Source: an uncultured Lachnospiraceae bacterium
GTDB taxonomy: Bacteria > Bacillota > Clostridia > Lachnospirales > Lachnospiraceae
Direction of reading: 5' to 3'
Length of the DNA stretch: 14,802 bases
Assembly (NCBI GenBank): GCA_949935685.1
Contig: CATLGN010000015.1
Location: 1 to 14,802, forward strand
The position numbers and the translations under genes were made by a program. Positions 1 to 6,767 of the stretch are shown here, one piece after another. Numbering within the stretch: position 1 is the stretch's first letter; each line of letters opens with the position of its first letter. Below the pieces are notes generated by a model. The model was not told the origin of the DNA. It worked only from the letters and a program-made list of their open reading frames with translations, and did not search any database.

Positions 1-386
1 ACGCCTTCCGTCACAGCCACCCCCGCCTCCCGCAGTCTGCGGATTCCCGCGCCCGCCACCAGCGGATTCGGATCGGCCGACCCGACGACAACCCGGGCGA
101 TTTGATGCTCCAGAATCGCTTCCGTGCAGGGCGGCGTCTTCCCATAATGGCAGCAGGGTTCCAGCGTCACATACAGCGTAGCGCCTTTCGCTCCGCCGCC
201 GCATTCTGCCAGTGCATTCCGCTCTGCGTGCGGCCCGCCAAACTGCGCATGCCACCCCTCTCCGACTATCGTCCCGTCGCGGACGACCACCGCGCCCACC
301 AGCGGATTCGGATTGACCCTGCCCGTGCCGCGCAGGGCAAGCGTAAGAGCGCGCTCCATAAAAAAAATATCTTCGGCAGTTGTCAT
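1..386 (-). CDS. ribD: RibD, N-terminal deaminase domain (partial, cut by window edge)
   Basis: Bifunctional riboflavin biosynthesis enzyme. The N-terminal domain deaminates the pyrimidine product of GTP cyclohydrolase II; a C-terminal reductase domain would lie beyond position 1. I translated this gene myself: it starts at ATG 386-384 and about 128 codons are present. The cytidine-deaminase-like zinc site is visible: the HAE motif (H53, E55) and PCCHYGKTPPC, with C78 and C87 as expected zinc ligands. N-terminal NPNPLVGAVVV and later DPNPLVAGAG are also family signatures. The start is set by an AGGAGAT Shine-Dalgarno at 396-402. The gene is preceded by an FMN riboswitch, so it should be switched off when FMN is plentiful. 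It is probably the first gene of a ribDEAH-type operon running off the left edge. Confidence 0.95.
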   Translation of the reverse strand, partial: MTTAEDIFFMERALTLALRGTGRVNPNPLVGAVVVRDGTIVGEGWHAQFGGPHAERNALAECGGGAKGATLYVTLEPCCHYGKTPPCTEAILEHQIARVVVGSADPNPLVAGAGIRRLREAGVAVTEG

Positions 387-415
387 TTTGTTTCCATCTC
401 CTTTTTTTGCCAAGT

Positions 416-450
416 AAAAAACGGCCGGAAATATCACTCTCCGGAGCCGT
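416..450 (-). terminator. Second hairpin plus T-tract in the ribD leader
   Basis: Read on the minus strand, ACGG-CT-CCGGA pairs with TCCGG-CCGT (about 9 bp with a 2-nt bulge) and is followed at once by six T (421-416). It lies between the riboswitch terminator and the ribD start. It looks like a second intrinsic terminator or attenuator. It could also be a leader stem that does not terminate. Confidence 0.5.
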
Positions 451-454
451 TTGC

Positions 455-492
455 CCTAAAATAAAAACTCTGAAATGTCGCCATTTCAGAGT
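455..492 (-). terminator. Riboswitch-associated intrinsic terminator
   Basis: Perfect 11-bp stem ACTCTGAAATG / CATTTCAGAGT (492-482 with 477-467) around a 4-nt loop, followed on the minus strand by TTTTATTTT. It lies about 47 nt downstream of the FMN aptamer, as expected for the expression platform of a transcription-terminating riboswitch. No convincing antiterminator pairing was found by eye. Confidence 0.85.
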
Positions 493-509
493 CCGTCATC
501 AAACCACAT

Positions 510-532
510 CGCGCAGTCAATCAACTGCCGCG
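510..532 (-). promoter_or_regulatory. Leader hairpin between FMN aptamer and terminator
   Basis: Minus-strand CGCGGCAGT and ACTGCGCG can form an 8-bp stem with one bulged G around a TGATTG loop. It sits exactly between the closing stem of the aptamer and the terminator. It may be part of the expression platform, a spacer stem or a pause hairpin. The role is inferred from position only. Confidence 0.4.
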
Positions 533-538
533 TTGTCT

Positions 539-647
539 TATCTTCTTTCATCCAGACTTTACTGTCGGCTTCGGAATTGCACCGAATCATGCCTCTCGGC
601 TCGTGGGCTGTACCACCGGTTGGGAAATGAACCCGACCCTGAAGATA
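539..647 (-). promoter_or_regulatory. FMN riboswitch aptamer (RFN element)
   Basis: Cis-acting RNA that binds FMN and controls riboflavin genes. On the minus strand the closing stem is TATCTTC (647-641) with GAAGATA (545-539). Within it are the conserved RFN blocks: AGGGTCGGG, TTTCCCAACCGGTGGT, AGCCCACGAGCC, GATTCGGTGCAATTCCG, AAGCCGACAGTAAAGTCTGG and ATGAAAGAAGATA. Order and spacing match the six-stem RFN fold. It lies 153 nt upstream of ribD and is followed by a terminator, which fits FMN-dependent premature termination. Confidence 0.95.
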
Positions 648-655
648 GATATGAA

Positions 656-684
656 ATTATATAACCCATGCCGTTCGGCAAATT
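656..684 (-). promoter_or_regulatory. Promoter of the riboswitch-ribD transcript
   Basis: A perfect minus-strand -10 hexamer TATAAT occupies 661-656 and would start transcription just ahead of the aptamer at about 649. The -35 is weak: AATTTG at 17 bp spacing, or TTGCCG at only 14 bp. The -35 region overlaps the last codons of the upstream yjfB-like gene. Confidence 0.5.
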
Positions 685-876
685 TTAAACCCGAATATCG
701 ATATTGCCGCCCACGGCAGGATTTACGGAAAGTTCCATGCCCGCGGAATCAAGCATCGCTGCCATTTCCGCGCCCTGCTCTCTCGCCAGATCAAGCGATT
801 TGCCAAGCACCGCAGTCCCCACGTCTCCCAATGTCTTTGTCTGTGAAAGCGCCATCGACAATGCCGGAATATCCAT
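685..876 (-). CDS. YjfB family putative motility protein
   Basis: A 63-residue protein with the YjfB-family pattern: N-terminal MDIPALSMALSQ, a middle helix LGKSLDLAREQGAEM, and C-terminal SVNPAVGGNIDIRV. The C-terminal NP-x(3)-GG-x-IDI signature is the strongest evidence. The family is annotated as putative motility protein because Bacillus yjfB belongs to the SigD regulon; the biochemical role is not known. The start follows a strong AAGGAGG Shine-Dalgarno at 886-892. It has its own promoter, so it is probably monocistronic, although no terminator separates it from the ribD leader. No flagellar genes are in view. Confidence 0.85.
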   Translation of the reverse strand: MDIPALSMALSQTKTLGDVGTAVLGKSLDLAREQGAEMAAMLDSAGMELSVNPAVGGNIDIRV

Positions 877-896
877 AATACTACCTCCTTAAAACC

Positions 897-916
897 CTAT
901 GCTACTAATAGCATAG
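897..916 (-). repeat. Perfect inverted repeat overlapping the yjfB -10 element
   Basis: CTATGCTA-CTAA-TAGCATAG, an 8-bp perfect dyad with a 4-nt loop. It overlaps the predicted -10 (910-915) and the start of the 5' UTR of the YjfB-like gene. It could be an operator or a 5' stabilising hairpin. It has no T-tract, so it is not a terminator. Confidence 0.5.
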
Positions 917-938
917 CACAGTGGGATTGCGATTGCAA
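910..938 (-). promoter_or_regulatory. Promoter of the YjfB-like gene
   Basis: Minus strand: -35 TTGCAA (938-933), a 17-bp spacer, and -10 TATGCT (915-910). This is a good sigma-A type match. It does not resemble a SigD (flagellar) promoter. The -35 lies only 5 nt beyond the stop codon of the PsiE-like gene. Confidence 0.55.
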
Positions 939-942
939 GATG

Positions 943-1365
943 CTAGAGGTGATTTTTGTACTCTCCTTCTTTCCCCTCCTTCGCCTTCAGATTATGCAAA
1001 TACCTGCGCAGCACGCACAGCAGGCAGACGCTGATCACCGAGACAAAATCTTCCACAGGCGTCGTATCTCCCACGATCATATGGCGCGCCACAAGGAAAA
1101 TCAGGATTTCCATCACATTATCCGCATTCGGCTTGCATAACATCTGCAGAAATTCAATGCCGATCACAAGCATAAAAATCTGTTCCAGAAAATGCTGAAA
1201 CAGCTTGGTATCACCGAGGGAGCCCATAAAAGAAGGCGCTTCCCGAAACAGATGAAACGCTGAACACACAATGCCAAACAGCACAGCCGCCGCCAGTATC
1301 AATTCCATCACATTGCATATTATGTGCAGCCCTCTCTTAATCTTTTCCAACCATATATCCGGCAT
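943..1365 (-). CDS. PsiE-like four-helix integral membrane protein
   Basis: A 140-residue membrane protein with four hydrophobic helices at about residues 16-38, 55-76, 84-98 and 105-122. The stretch from about 80 to 121, with VMEILIFLVARHMIVGD, an acidic VEDF, and a final helix running into LRRYL, resembles the phosphate-starvation-inducible PsiE family. The C-terminus is charged and probably cytosolic. A clear AAGGAGA Shine-Dalgarno lies just before ATG 1365. It follows the SH3-domain gene by 21 nt and is probably co-transcribed with it. The family's molecular function is unknown, and I see no sequence evidence linking this copy to phosphate. Confidence 0.65.
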   Translation of the reverse strand: MPDIWLEKIKRGLHIICNVMELILAAAVLFGIVCSAFHLFREAPSFMGSLGDTKLFQHFLEQIFMLVIGIEFLQMLCKPNADNVMEILIFLVARHMIVGDTTPVEDFVSVISVCLLCVLRRYLHNLKAKEGKEGEYKNHL

Positions 1366-1386
1366 AGCAAATCTCCTTATTTTTCA

Positions 1387-2100
1387 CTACGGCGCAGGCC
1401 GCGCCGTAGCCCATGCGTCGATAAATCCCACCGTACCGTCGGGAAGGCGTACCTGATAAAATCCGGTATCCGTCATACCCAGCACAGTCAGCGCCGTCCC
1501 CGCGGGAACGGCCCGCAAATCCGTCGCCTGCGACAGGCAATCCTTTTTCAAAAGCGTGTCCACTCTCGTAAGCAATGTCTGCGTCACACAGGGCGTCACG
1601 CCAAATTTCTGATAGCGGATATACCCCGCAACCTGATCCTGACTGGCCAGCGGCGCATCCTGCACCGGTATCTCCGGCAGCACATAGTTCGGATTCAGAT
1701 ACCCCCACGCCTGAAACTCATCGATAAACTCGGTCATATAGCCATTGCTCAGTATCAACTGCAACGCTTCGTCGGAACAGCCGCCAATGACAAGCATCCC
1801 TCTTTCGCGGATGTCCATAATGGTTTTCGCCTCGCTTCCGCTGATTCTGCCGCCCAGCTCCCCGCTTCCTTCCATTGTCAGCGTATAAATCGTAGCCGCC
1901 TGCAGTGTTACATCCCGCAGATCCGGATTCTCCATCGCGGTCTGCGCCCGGTTCACCTTTTCCATCTCCGCAAACGTATCATACATCTGCTTGTCATTGC
2001 CATAATAATAAGCCCTGCTCTCCGTTCCCGCCGTCAGAAATGCCGCAGCGCTTATGATAACGGCCAGTAAGCCGGTTGTTATCCCCCGGTATATTTTCAT
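1387..2100 (-). CDS. Secreted protein with C-terminal bacterial SH3-like domain
   Basis: Predicted exported protein of 237 residues. I chose ATG 2100 (MKIYRGITTG...) rather than the upstream in-frame ATG at 2133, because the signal peptide begins here and a purine-rich GGGGAGAAGGGG lies just in front. The signal peptide has a K/R n-region, hydrophobic LLAVIISAAAFLTAG, and a likely cleavage after SRA (residue 30). Residues 31-170 are helical and unrecognised. Residues about 173-233 look like a bacterial SH3 domain: AVPAGTALTVLG, then FYQVRLPDGTVGFIDAW. Such domains usually bind cell-wall peptides. No catalytic domain is visible. It is followed by the PsiE-like gene in the same operon. Confidence 0.7.
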   Translation of the reverse strand: MKIYRGITTGLLAVIISAAAFLTAGTESRAYYYGNDKQMYDTFAEMEKVNRAQTAMENPDLRDVTLQAATIYTLTMEGSGELGGRISGSEAKTIMDIRERGMLVIGGCSDEALQLILSNGYMTEFIDEFQAWGYLNPNYVLPEIPVQDAPLASQDQVAGYIRYQKFGVTPCVTQTLLTRVDTLLKKDCLSQATDLRAVPAGTALTVLGMTDTGFYQVRLPDGTVGFIDAWATARPAP

Positions 2101-2144
2101 TTTCCCCTTCTCCCCTTTCCTGCTTTGGCGCAATATGTATCTGT

Positions 2145-2174
2145 ATCATAATTTCAGACAAGCAGATTTGTCAG
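2145..2174 (-). promoter_or_regulatory. Promoter of the SH3-PsiE-like operon
   Basis: Minus strand: -35 CTGACA (2174-2169) and -10 TATGAT (2150-2145), 18-bp spacer; each hexamer is one base off consensus. The -35 lies inside the last codons of the TOPRIM gene. This would let the SH3/PsiE pair be expressed independently of the defence-like pair upstream. Confidence 0.5.
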
Positions 2175-2954
2175 AAAATCGTACAGCTTTTTAAACTCCG
2201 GTAGCTCTAGGTAGCCCTTTTCAAATCTTGATCTGATAATTTTGTCTTTGATGGTAAACCGTACCGGCCTGTCCGGCTTCAATACACAAGAAACTGCACC
2301 CAACTGTACTTTATCCGCGTAAAACGCCTGTATCCGATCGTCAGAAGCCCAGCACTCTTTTCTGATCGCACTGTATCCGTCTGTCAGAAACACATCTTTA
2401 TATCGTTGCGCTTCCTGATACAATGCAGGATAGGATAGTTGTGTACATTCCAAGAGCAGTTTTTCCACCGCGCCGATGCCATCTGAAGGAAAAAGATAAA
2501 AGCTACATGGCATCGCATGTCCGTAAACCGTCAGACATTCATCACAAAAGTCAATATCATTCTCCTTCCACTTCCTGGCAAAACTGTCTTTTATTTCATC
2601 TTTTGTCTTCAGATCCGTATCGCAAAATACAATAAAACCGCCAAAATCTTCATACACATCGAGTTTATCGATCAGATACGCCAATGCACTGACTTTCAGA
2701 GGAATATTGTCACAGCCATTCGCTTGTTTGACCGCAATGCCGATTTTATCCTTATAGTAAAAAACCGGGCTGTCCTGTCGTTTTAGCTCTCCGCTCACAG
2801 CCGGATATTGCCCAATCATTTCCCGAAACAATAATGGGAGATCTTTCACATTCTGGCACGGAAGATAATGCAGCATTTTTTCCAGAACGGCCTCCAGAAA
2901 AGAGCAATCCGTAACGCCCTCCGAAACCAGGATATAGTACTTTTCCATTTTCAT
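2154..2954 (-). CDS. TOPRIM-domain protein (DUF3226-like), partner of the upstream ATPase
   Basis: A 266-residue soluble protein with a TOPRIM fold signature: beta strand YYILV then SEGVTD (E12), and FIVFCDTD with the DxD pair D112/D114. FPSDGIGAVEKLLLE at about 155-169 resembles the DUF3226 motif with an acidic Leu-rich end. TOPRIM domains of this kind are metal-dependent nucleases in OLD-family and PARIS-type systems. Whether this copy cuts DNA or RNA is not known. Its ATG overlaps the ATPase stop by 4 nt (ATGA), so the two are translationally coupled and probably form one complex. Base composition is visibly more AT-rich than the surrounding operons. The start MEKYY two codons in is an alternative. 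Confidence 0.75.
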   Translation of the reverse strand: MKMEKYYILVSEGVTDCSFLEAVLEKMLHYLPCQNVKDLPLLFREMIGQYPAVSGELKRQDSPVFYYKDKIGIAVKQANGCDNIPLKVSALAYLIDKLDVYEDFGGFIVFCDTDLKTKDEIKDSFARKWKENDIDFCDECLTVYGHAMPCSFYLFPSDGIGAVEKLLLECTQLSYPALYQEAQRYKDVFLTDGYSAIRKECWASDDRIQAFYADKVQLGAVSCVLKPDRPVRFTIKDKIIRSRFEKGYLELPEFKKLYDFLTNLLV

Positions 2955-3997
2955 CGAACATCAAATCCAATCTCATTCCGTAAATCAAGCAGTTTTTTCC
3001 CACCGTATCTTCTGGCTGTCGTCTGGCCATCCCCGTTTTTGATGTGATAGACAGCCATTTGCTCCAGTTCCTCGCGGCAGTCGTCCAGTATAATATCCAC
3101 AGCCTCCAGACTGTGGGTTGTCAGAAAAAGCTGCACATGATGAACCGCGCAAACTTTCAACAGTTTTGCAATAAAATCAAGCAAAGCCCTGCTGTGTATG
3201 CCCGCTTCGATCTCATCGACCAGCAAAATTCCGTCTTTCGCCAACAAAGCGGAAGTCGCGATAAAGAATGCCTTATACATGCCGTTCCCGTAATCATATA
3301 ACGTCAGCGGCATATCCTGATTTTTTCTGAACAGCTTAATCGTCCGCCCTTTTCCCACAATCTCAAAATTAACAACATCTTCATCAAATATCCGCAAAAT
3401 TTCGATCAGTTCATTCCGCAGATTTTGATCCAATATCTTGTCAACATCATTCATCAGACGTTCCGTACGGTCAAATCGGGAAAAAGAGATAAATTTACAC
3501 GGTACCTGCAGATTCAATACATTCTCTTTTGACTTTCCCATCTCCACATGGTAACTGTCATTATCTTCTTCAAAGCGGACATAAAACCGATCGTGGCGAT
3601 CTTCGTTGACACCATCATAACCATACAGAAACCGCAGTTCAAAGACATCCGAACTCTCAGCACCGTCTCCTTTGCTGATTTTCTGACTTTTTTCAAAAAT
3701 AACATGCGTATGCAGCCGCCTGTCGTCGTCGCCCAGTCTGGACTTAATACAGATAACGGGCTCGTGTCCGAGCGGAAAGAGGGATTCAAAGTACTGTGTG
3801 GAAAACCCGTGATACCGGGACACCAGCGTATTGACCAGCAATTCCACATCGTCAAACAGACCGGAAAAGATGATCGCCTCCAATATGGACGTTTTCCCGC
3901 AGTTATTCGGCCCCACAAATACATTAATATTTCTGAGTTCTTCCAAATGCAGACCGGTTATGCCGCGATAATCATTAATCACAAAATCCCTTATCAT
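2951..3997 (-). CDS. AAA15/ABC-type ATPase, OLD-like, paired with TOPRIM protein
   Basis: A 348-residue SMC/ABC-like ATPase. The start at ATG 3997 (MIRDFVINDYRG) is preferred because GGAGAGG precedes it and the family's first strand begins here; the longer in-frame start at 4054 lies in the promoter. Visible motifs are Walker A GPNNCGKTS (about 29-37), a degenerate ABC signature YGNGMYKAF, Walker B ILLVDEIEAG, and the switch histidine in TTHSLE. The middle holds the variable insertion typical of AAA15/AAA21 proteins. Together with the coupled TOPRIM gene it forms an ATPase-nuclease module with the arrangement seen in PARIS (AriA/AriB), though the TOPRIM partner resembles DUF3226 rather than DUF4435. 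A phage-defence role is inferred, not shown. Confidence 0.8.
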   Translation of the reverse strand: MIRDFVINDYRGITGLHLEELRNINVFVGPNNCGKTSILEAIIFSGLFDDVELLVNTLVSRYHGFSTQYFESLFPLGHEPVICIKSRLGDDDRRLHTHVIFEKSQKISKGDGAESSDVFELRFLYGYDGVNEDRHDRFYVRFEEDNDSYHVEMGKSKENVLNLQVPCKFISFSRFDRTERLMNDVDKILDQNLRNELIEILRIFDEDVVNFEIVGKGRTIKLFRKNQDMPLTLYDYGNGMYKAFFIATSALLAKDGILLVDEIEAGIHSRALLDFIAKLLKVCAVHHVQLFLTTHSLEAVDIILDDCREELEQMAVYHIKNGDGQTTARRYGGKKLLDLRNEIGFDVR

Positions 3998-4025
3998 CTC
4001 AATACCTCTCCGAAATAATACCCTC

Positions 4026-4054
4026 ATTATATCCAACATACCCGGAAAACACAA
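4026..4054 (-). promoter_or_regulatory. Promoter of the ATPase-TOPRIM operon
   Basis: Minus strand: -35 TTGTGT (4054-4049), 17-bp spacer, and a perfect -10 TATAAT (4031-4026). The implied 5' UTR is only about 20 nt and holds the GGAGAGG site. It gives the pair its own transcription unit, although no terminator was found between it and the ABC transporter gene upstream. Confidence 0.6.
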
Positions 4055-4084
4055 CTGTTTTCAAAAATCTTAAGAATGCCTCCC

Positions 4085-4840
4085 CTACGCCTGAAACTTC
4101 CCGATAAATTCTTTTACCCGCTCGTCCGGACTGCCGAACAGCTCCTCCGGCGTCCCCTGCTGGCGGATCACGCCGCCCTCCATAAAGATAATCCGGTCGG
4201 ACAGCTCTCTCGCAAACTGCATTTCATGCGTTACGATAATCATTGTCATATGCTCTTTCGCCAGCTCTTTGATTACTTTCAGCACCTCGCCGGTCAGCTC
4301 CGGGTCAAGTGCGGAAGTCGGTTCGTCAAAAAACAGAATTTCCGGCTGCAGCGCAAGCGCCCGGGCTATGGAGACGCGCTGCTGCTGCCCGCCCGAAAGC
4401 TGATACGGGTAGGCGTCCTTTTTATCTTCCAGCCCGAGCTGTAGCAGCAGCTTTTCGGCGCGTTCCAACGCCTCCGCTTTCGATACATGATCCACGCTGA
4501 CCGGCGCATCGGTAATATTTTTCAACACACTGTAATGAGGAAACAGATGAAAACTCTGAAATACCAACCCGTAATTTTTACGAATCCGCTTCAGTTCCTG
4601 CTTCGGCGCATAGACGCACTTCCCGTTTTCCTCCCACGCAGCCCGCTCTCCCAGATAAGAAAGGCTTCCGCCGTCCATCTGCTCCAGCATTGTCGCACAG
4701 CGCAATAACGTGGATTTTCCCGAACCGGAAGGGCCGATAATGGACACGACTTCCCCTTTCTCCACGGACAGGGAAATATCCTTTAACACTTCCAGATTGT
4801 CAAACGTCTTTTTCATATGCTCGATTTCCAGATATTTCAT
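4085..4840 (-). CDS. Polar amino acid ABC transporter, ATP-binding protein (GlnQ-like)
   Basis: Cytoplasmic ATPase of an amino-acid importer, 251 residues, close to the usual length of about 240-255. All nucleotide-binding motifs are present: Walker A GPSGSGKST (36-44), Q-loop Q95 in LVFQSFHLFPH, signature LSGGQQQR (148-155), Walker B ILFFDEP (168-174), D-loop SALD, and switch H205 in VTHEM. It follows the permease gene by 10 nt and is the last gene of the SBP-permease-ATPase operon. An insertion at about 63-84 (LGERAAWEENGKCVYAPK) between Walker A and the Q-loop is a little longer than in E. coli GlnQ. The exact substrate cannot be deduced. Confidence 0.95.
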   Translation of the reverse strand: MKYLEIEHMKKTFDNLEVLKDISLSVEKGEVVSIIGPSGSGKSTLLRCATMLEQMDGGSLSYLGERAAWEENGKCVYAPKQELKRIRKNYGLVFQSFHLFPHYSVLKNITDAPVSVDHVSKAEALERAEKLLLQLGLEDKKDAYPYQLSGGQQQRVSIARALALQPEILFFDEPTSALDPELTGEVLKVIKELAKEHMTMIIVTHEMQFARELSDRIIFMEGGVIRQQGTPEELFGSPDERVKEFIGKFQA

Positions 4841-4850
4841 TCCCGTCCTC

Positions 4851-5501
4851 CTATCGATAATAGCTTAGTTTCTTTTCCAGATATTCCATAAAAGTGGCCA
4901 CGGCCAGATTGAAAATATAATAAAACACGCCGGCTGCCATCAGCGGCACGATCGTCGTCTCCTTGGCGGCAATCTGCTTGGCTGCCGTAAACATTTCCAC
5001 CACCGCCAGCACAAAGGCCAGCGACGTATCCTTGACCAGCGTAATCGTCTCGTTTGTGACGGCAGGGAGAATCCGTTTGATGACCTGCGGCAGAATAATT
5101 TTGCAGAAGGTCTGCATCCTGTTATATCCCAATACCTGCGCCGCCTCATACTGCCCGACCGGCATCGATTCGATACCGCCGCGGTAGATCTCCGCAAAAT
5201 AAGCGGCATAATTCAGCGCAAACGCCAGAATAACCGCCGTAAAACGATAGGAAGCCGAAATTTTAAGCCCGAATACATAATATGGGGCAAAATATACGAC
5301 AATCAGCTGCAGCATCAGCGGCGTTCCCCGCATAACCGATATGTAAATTTTGGTAAGCGTCCGCAGCGGAAAATGCCGCGCCATCCGCCCGAACGAAATC
5401 ACAAGCCCAAGCGGCAGGGAAAACAGCAGCGTCAGGAAAAATATTTCCACTGTGACAATCATGCCCTCCCCTAATTGTGCAACCATCAATGCCAGATCCA
5501 T
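4851..5501 (-). CDS. Polar amino acid ABC transporter, permease
   Basis: A 216-residue inner-membrane permease of the HisMQ/GlnP type. It has about five membrane helices, the RGTP motif (58-61), and the EAA coupling loop EAAQVLGYNRMQTFCKIILP (about 119-138), which contacts the ATPase. The Shine-Dalgarno GGGAGGAAG lies ahead of ATG 5501. It is the only permease in the operon, so it probably forms a homodimer. It sits between the lipoprotein and ATPase genes, in the usual order. Confidence 0.95.
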   Translation of the reverse strand: MDLALMVAQLGEGMIVTVEIFFLTLLFSLPLGLVISFGRMARHFPLRTLTKIYISVMRGTPLMLQLIVVYFAPYYVFGLKISASYRFTAVILAFALNYAAYFAEIYRGGIESMPVGQYEAAQVLGYNRMQTFCKIILPQVIKRILPAVTNETITLVKDTSLAFVLAVVEMFTAAKQIAAKETTIVPLMAAGVFYYIFNLAVATFMEYLEKKLSYYR

Positions 5502-5567
5502 CGTCTTTTCTTCCTCCCAACTCCTAATGCCATCCCCGGCAGCCTTTTTCTGTGCCTGACAGCAAAC

Positions 5568-5598
5568 AGGGGATGAAGGATTTTCCCTTTCATCCCCT
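5568..5598 (-). other. Intercistronic hairpin between lipoprotein and permease genes
   Basis: AGGGGATGAA pairs perfectly with TTCATCCCCT (10 bp, with a further GG/CC above), loop about 7 nt. On the minus strand it is not followed by a clean T-tract. It is therefore more likely an mRNA-stabilising or partial-termination element that keeps the binding protein more abundant than the membrane parts. The rest of the 115-nt gap holds the permease ribosome binding site only. Confidence 0.6.
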
Positions 5599-5616
5599 TA
5601 CCACTGTCTGTTTTTC

Positions 5617-6528
5617 TTACTGATCGTTTCCGAGACAGATCATGGAGGCGTCGATTCCGTACTGCTCCGCAACCTTCGCCACCGTTCCGTCCGCATACAG
5701 CTCCAGCAGCGTGTTCTCCACCGTATCTTTCAGCGCGTCATTTCCCTTCTTGAACCCGATTCCATACTGCTCTGTGGCGAGCGGCTCCTCCAGCATTACG
5801 TAGCCGTCGCCCCTTGATTCAATCTGATAAGAAGCCACACCGATGTCGATGGCGAGCGCTTCGATCGCGCCTGCTTCCAAATCCATAAACGCGGTATTAT
5901 AATCGGCATATTCCACAAGATCGGCAAACGATGCCGCCAAATCAAGGTTTTCCTGATTTTCTTCGTCGGTCAGAGCCGCCAGTGCGGAAGAATCCTTCTG
6001 CACACCCACAACCTTGCCGGCCAGATCAGCCTTGGAGGCAATGCCGCCCTCCGTCGGCACGACAAATACCTGACTGTTGTCAATATACGGCATACTCCAC
6101 GTATAGTCATCCTCACGGCCGTTCATCGTAAAACCATTCCAGATGCAATCAATCGCGCCCGAAGACAGCTCCATATCCTTGGCATCCCAGTCAATCGGCT
6201 GTGCCACAAACTCCCATCCGTTCTTCTCGCATACGGCTCTTGCCAGATCCAGGTCGAATCCCACATATTCCCCCGAATCATCCTTATAGCCATAAGGCGG
6301 GAATTCCGCGTCAAATCCCACGGTAAAGGTTGTCCCCGCGTCCGCCGCTCCTTCTGTGCCTGCGGCCTCCGCATTTTCCGTCTCCGGCGCCGCGCTTTCC
6401 TCTCCGCCGGCCTGCTCTGCACCGCTCTCCTGCGCCGCGTTCGTCTGCGCATCACCGCTCTGCCCGCAGCCTGCCAGCAGCCCCGCCGTCATGGCAAAGG
6501 TGCATGCCAGTGCAATCCACTTTTTCAT
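5617..6528 (-). CDS. Amino acid ABC transporter substrate-binding lipoprotein (SBP_bac_3)
   Basis: Extracellular binding lipoprotein of the importer, 303 residues. It has a lipoprotein signal peptide with lipobox LAGC (C21 would be lipidated), then a low-complexity Ala/Glu/Gly-rich linker to about residue 66. The family-3 solute-binding domain follows, beginning TFTVGFDAEFPPYGY and then GEYVGFDLDLARAVC. Later SGAIDCIWNGFT and YIDNSQVFVV are typical of polar amino acid receptors. AAGGAGG (6536-6542) fixes the start. It is the promoter-proximal gene of the operon. The exact ligand is not predictable by eye. Confidence 0.93.
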   Translation of the reverse strand: MKKWIALACTFAMTAGLLAGCGQSGDAQTNAAQESGAEQAGGEESAAPETENAEAAGTEGAADAGTTFTVGFDAEFPPYGYKDDSGEYVGFDLDLARAVCEKNGWEFVAQPIDWDAKDMELSSGAIDCIWNGFTMNGREDDYTWSMPYIDNSQVFVVPTEGGIASKADLAGKVVGVQKDSSALAALTDEENQENLDLAASFADLVEYADYNTAFMDLEAGAIEALAIDIGVASYQIESRGDGYVMLEEPLATEQYGIGFKKGNDALKDTVENTLLELYADGTVAKVAEQYGIDASMICLGNDQ

Positions 6529-6563
6529 AATAATTCCTCCTTAATCCGCCCCTCTTTCCGTAA

Positions 6564-6758
<195 letters not shown>

Positions 6759-6767
6759 GAGGGCATT

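Noticed and set aside
102..464. 120-codon plus-strand open frame
   Set aside because: It runs antisense to ribD and its terminators, whose zinc motifs and leader are unmistakable.
671..684. TGCC-GAAC-GGCA stem after the YjfB-like stop as a terminator
   Set aside because: Only 4 bp and no T-run; it lies in the -35 region of the riboswitch promoter.
3548..4018. 156-codon plus-strand frame opposite the ATPase
   Set aside because: Antisense to the Walker A region and the promoter of the ATPase; no ribosome binding site or domain.
4055..4084. Terminator between the ABC ATPase gene and the ATPase-TOPRIM pair
   Set aside because: Only the short palindrome TCTTAAGA is present; no GC stem or proper T-tract follows, so read-through from the importer operon cannot be excluded.
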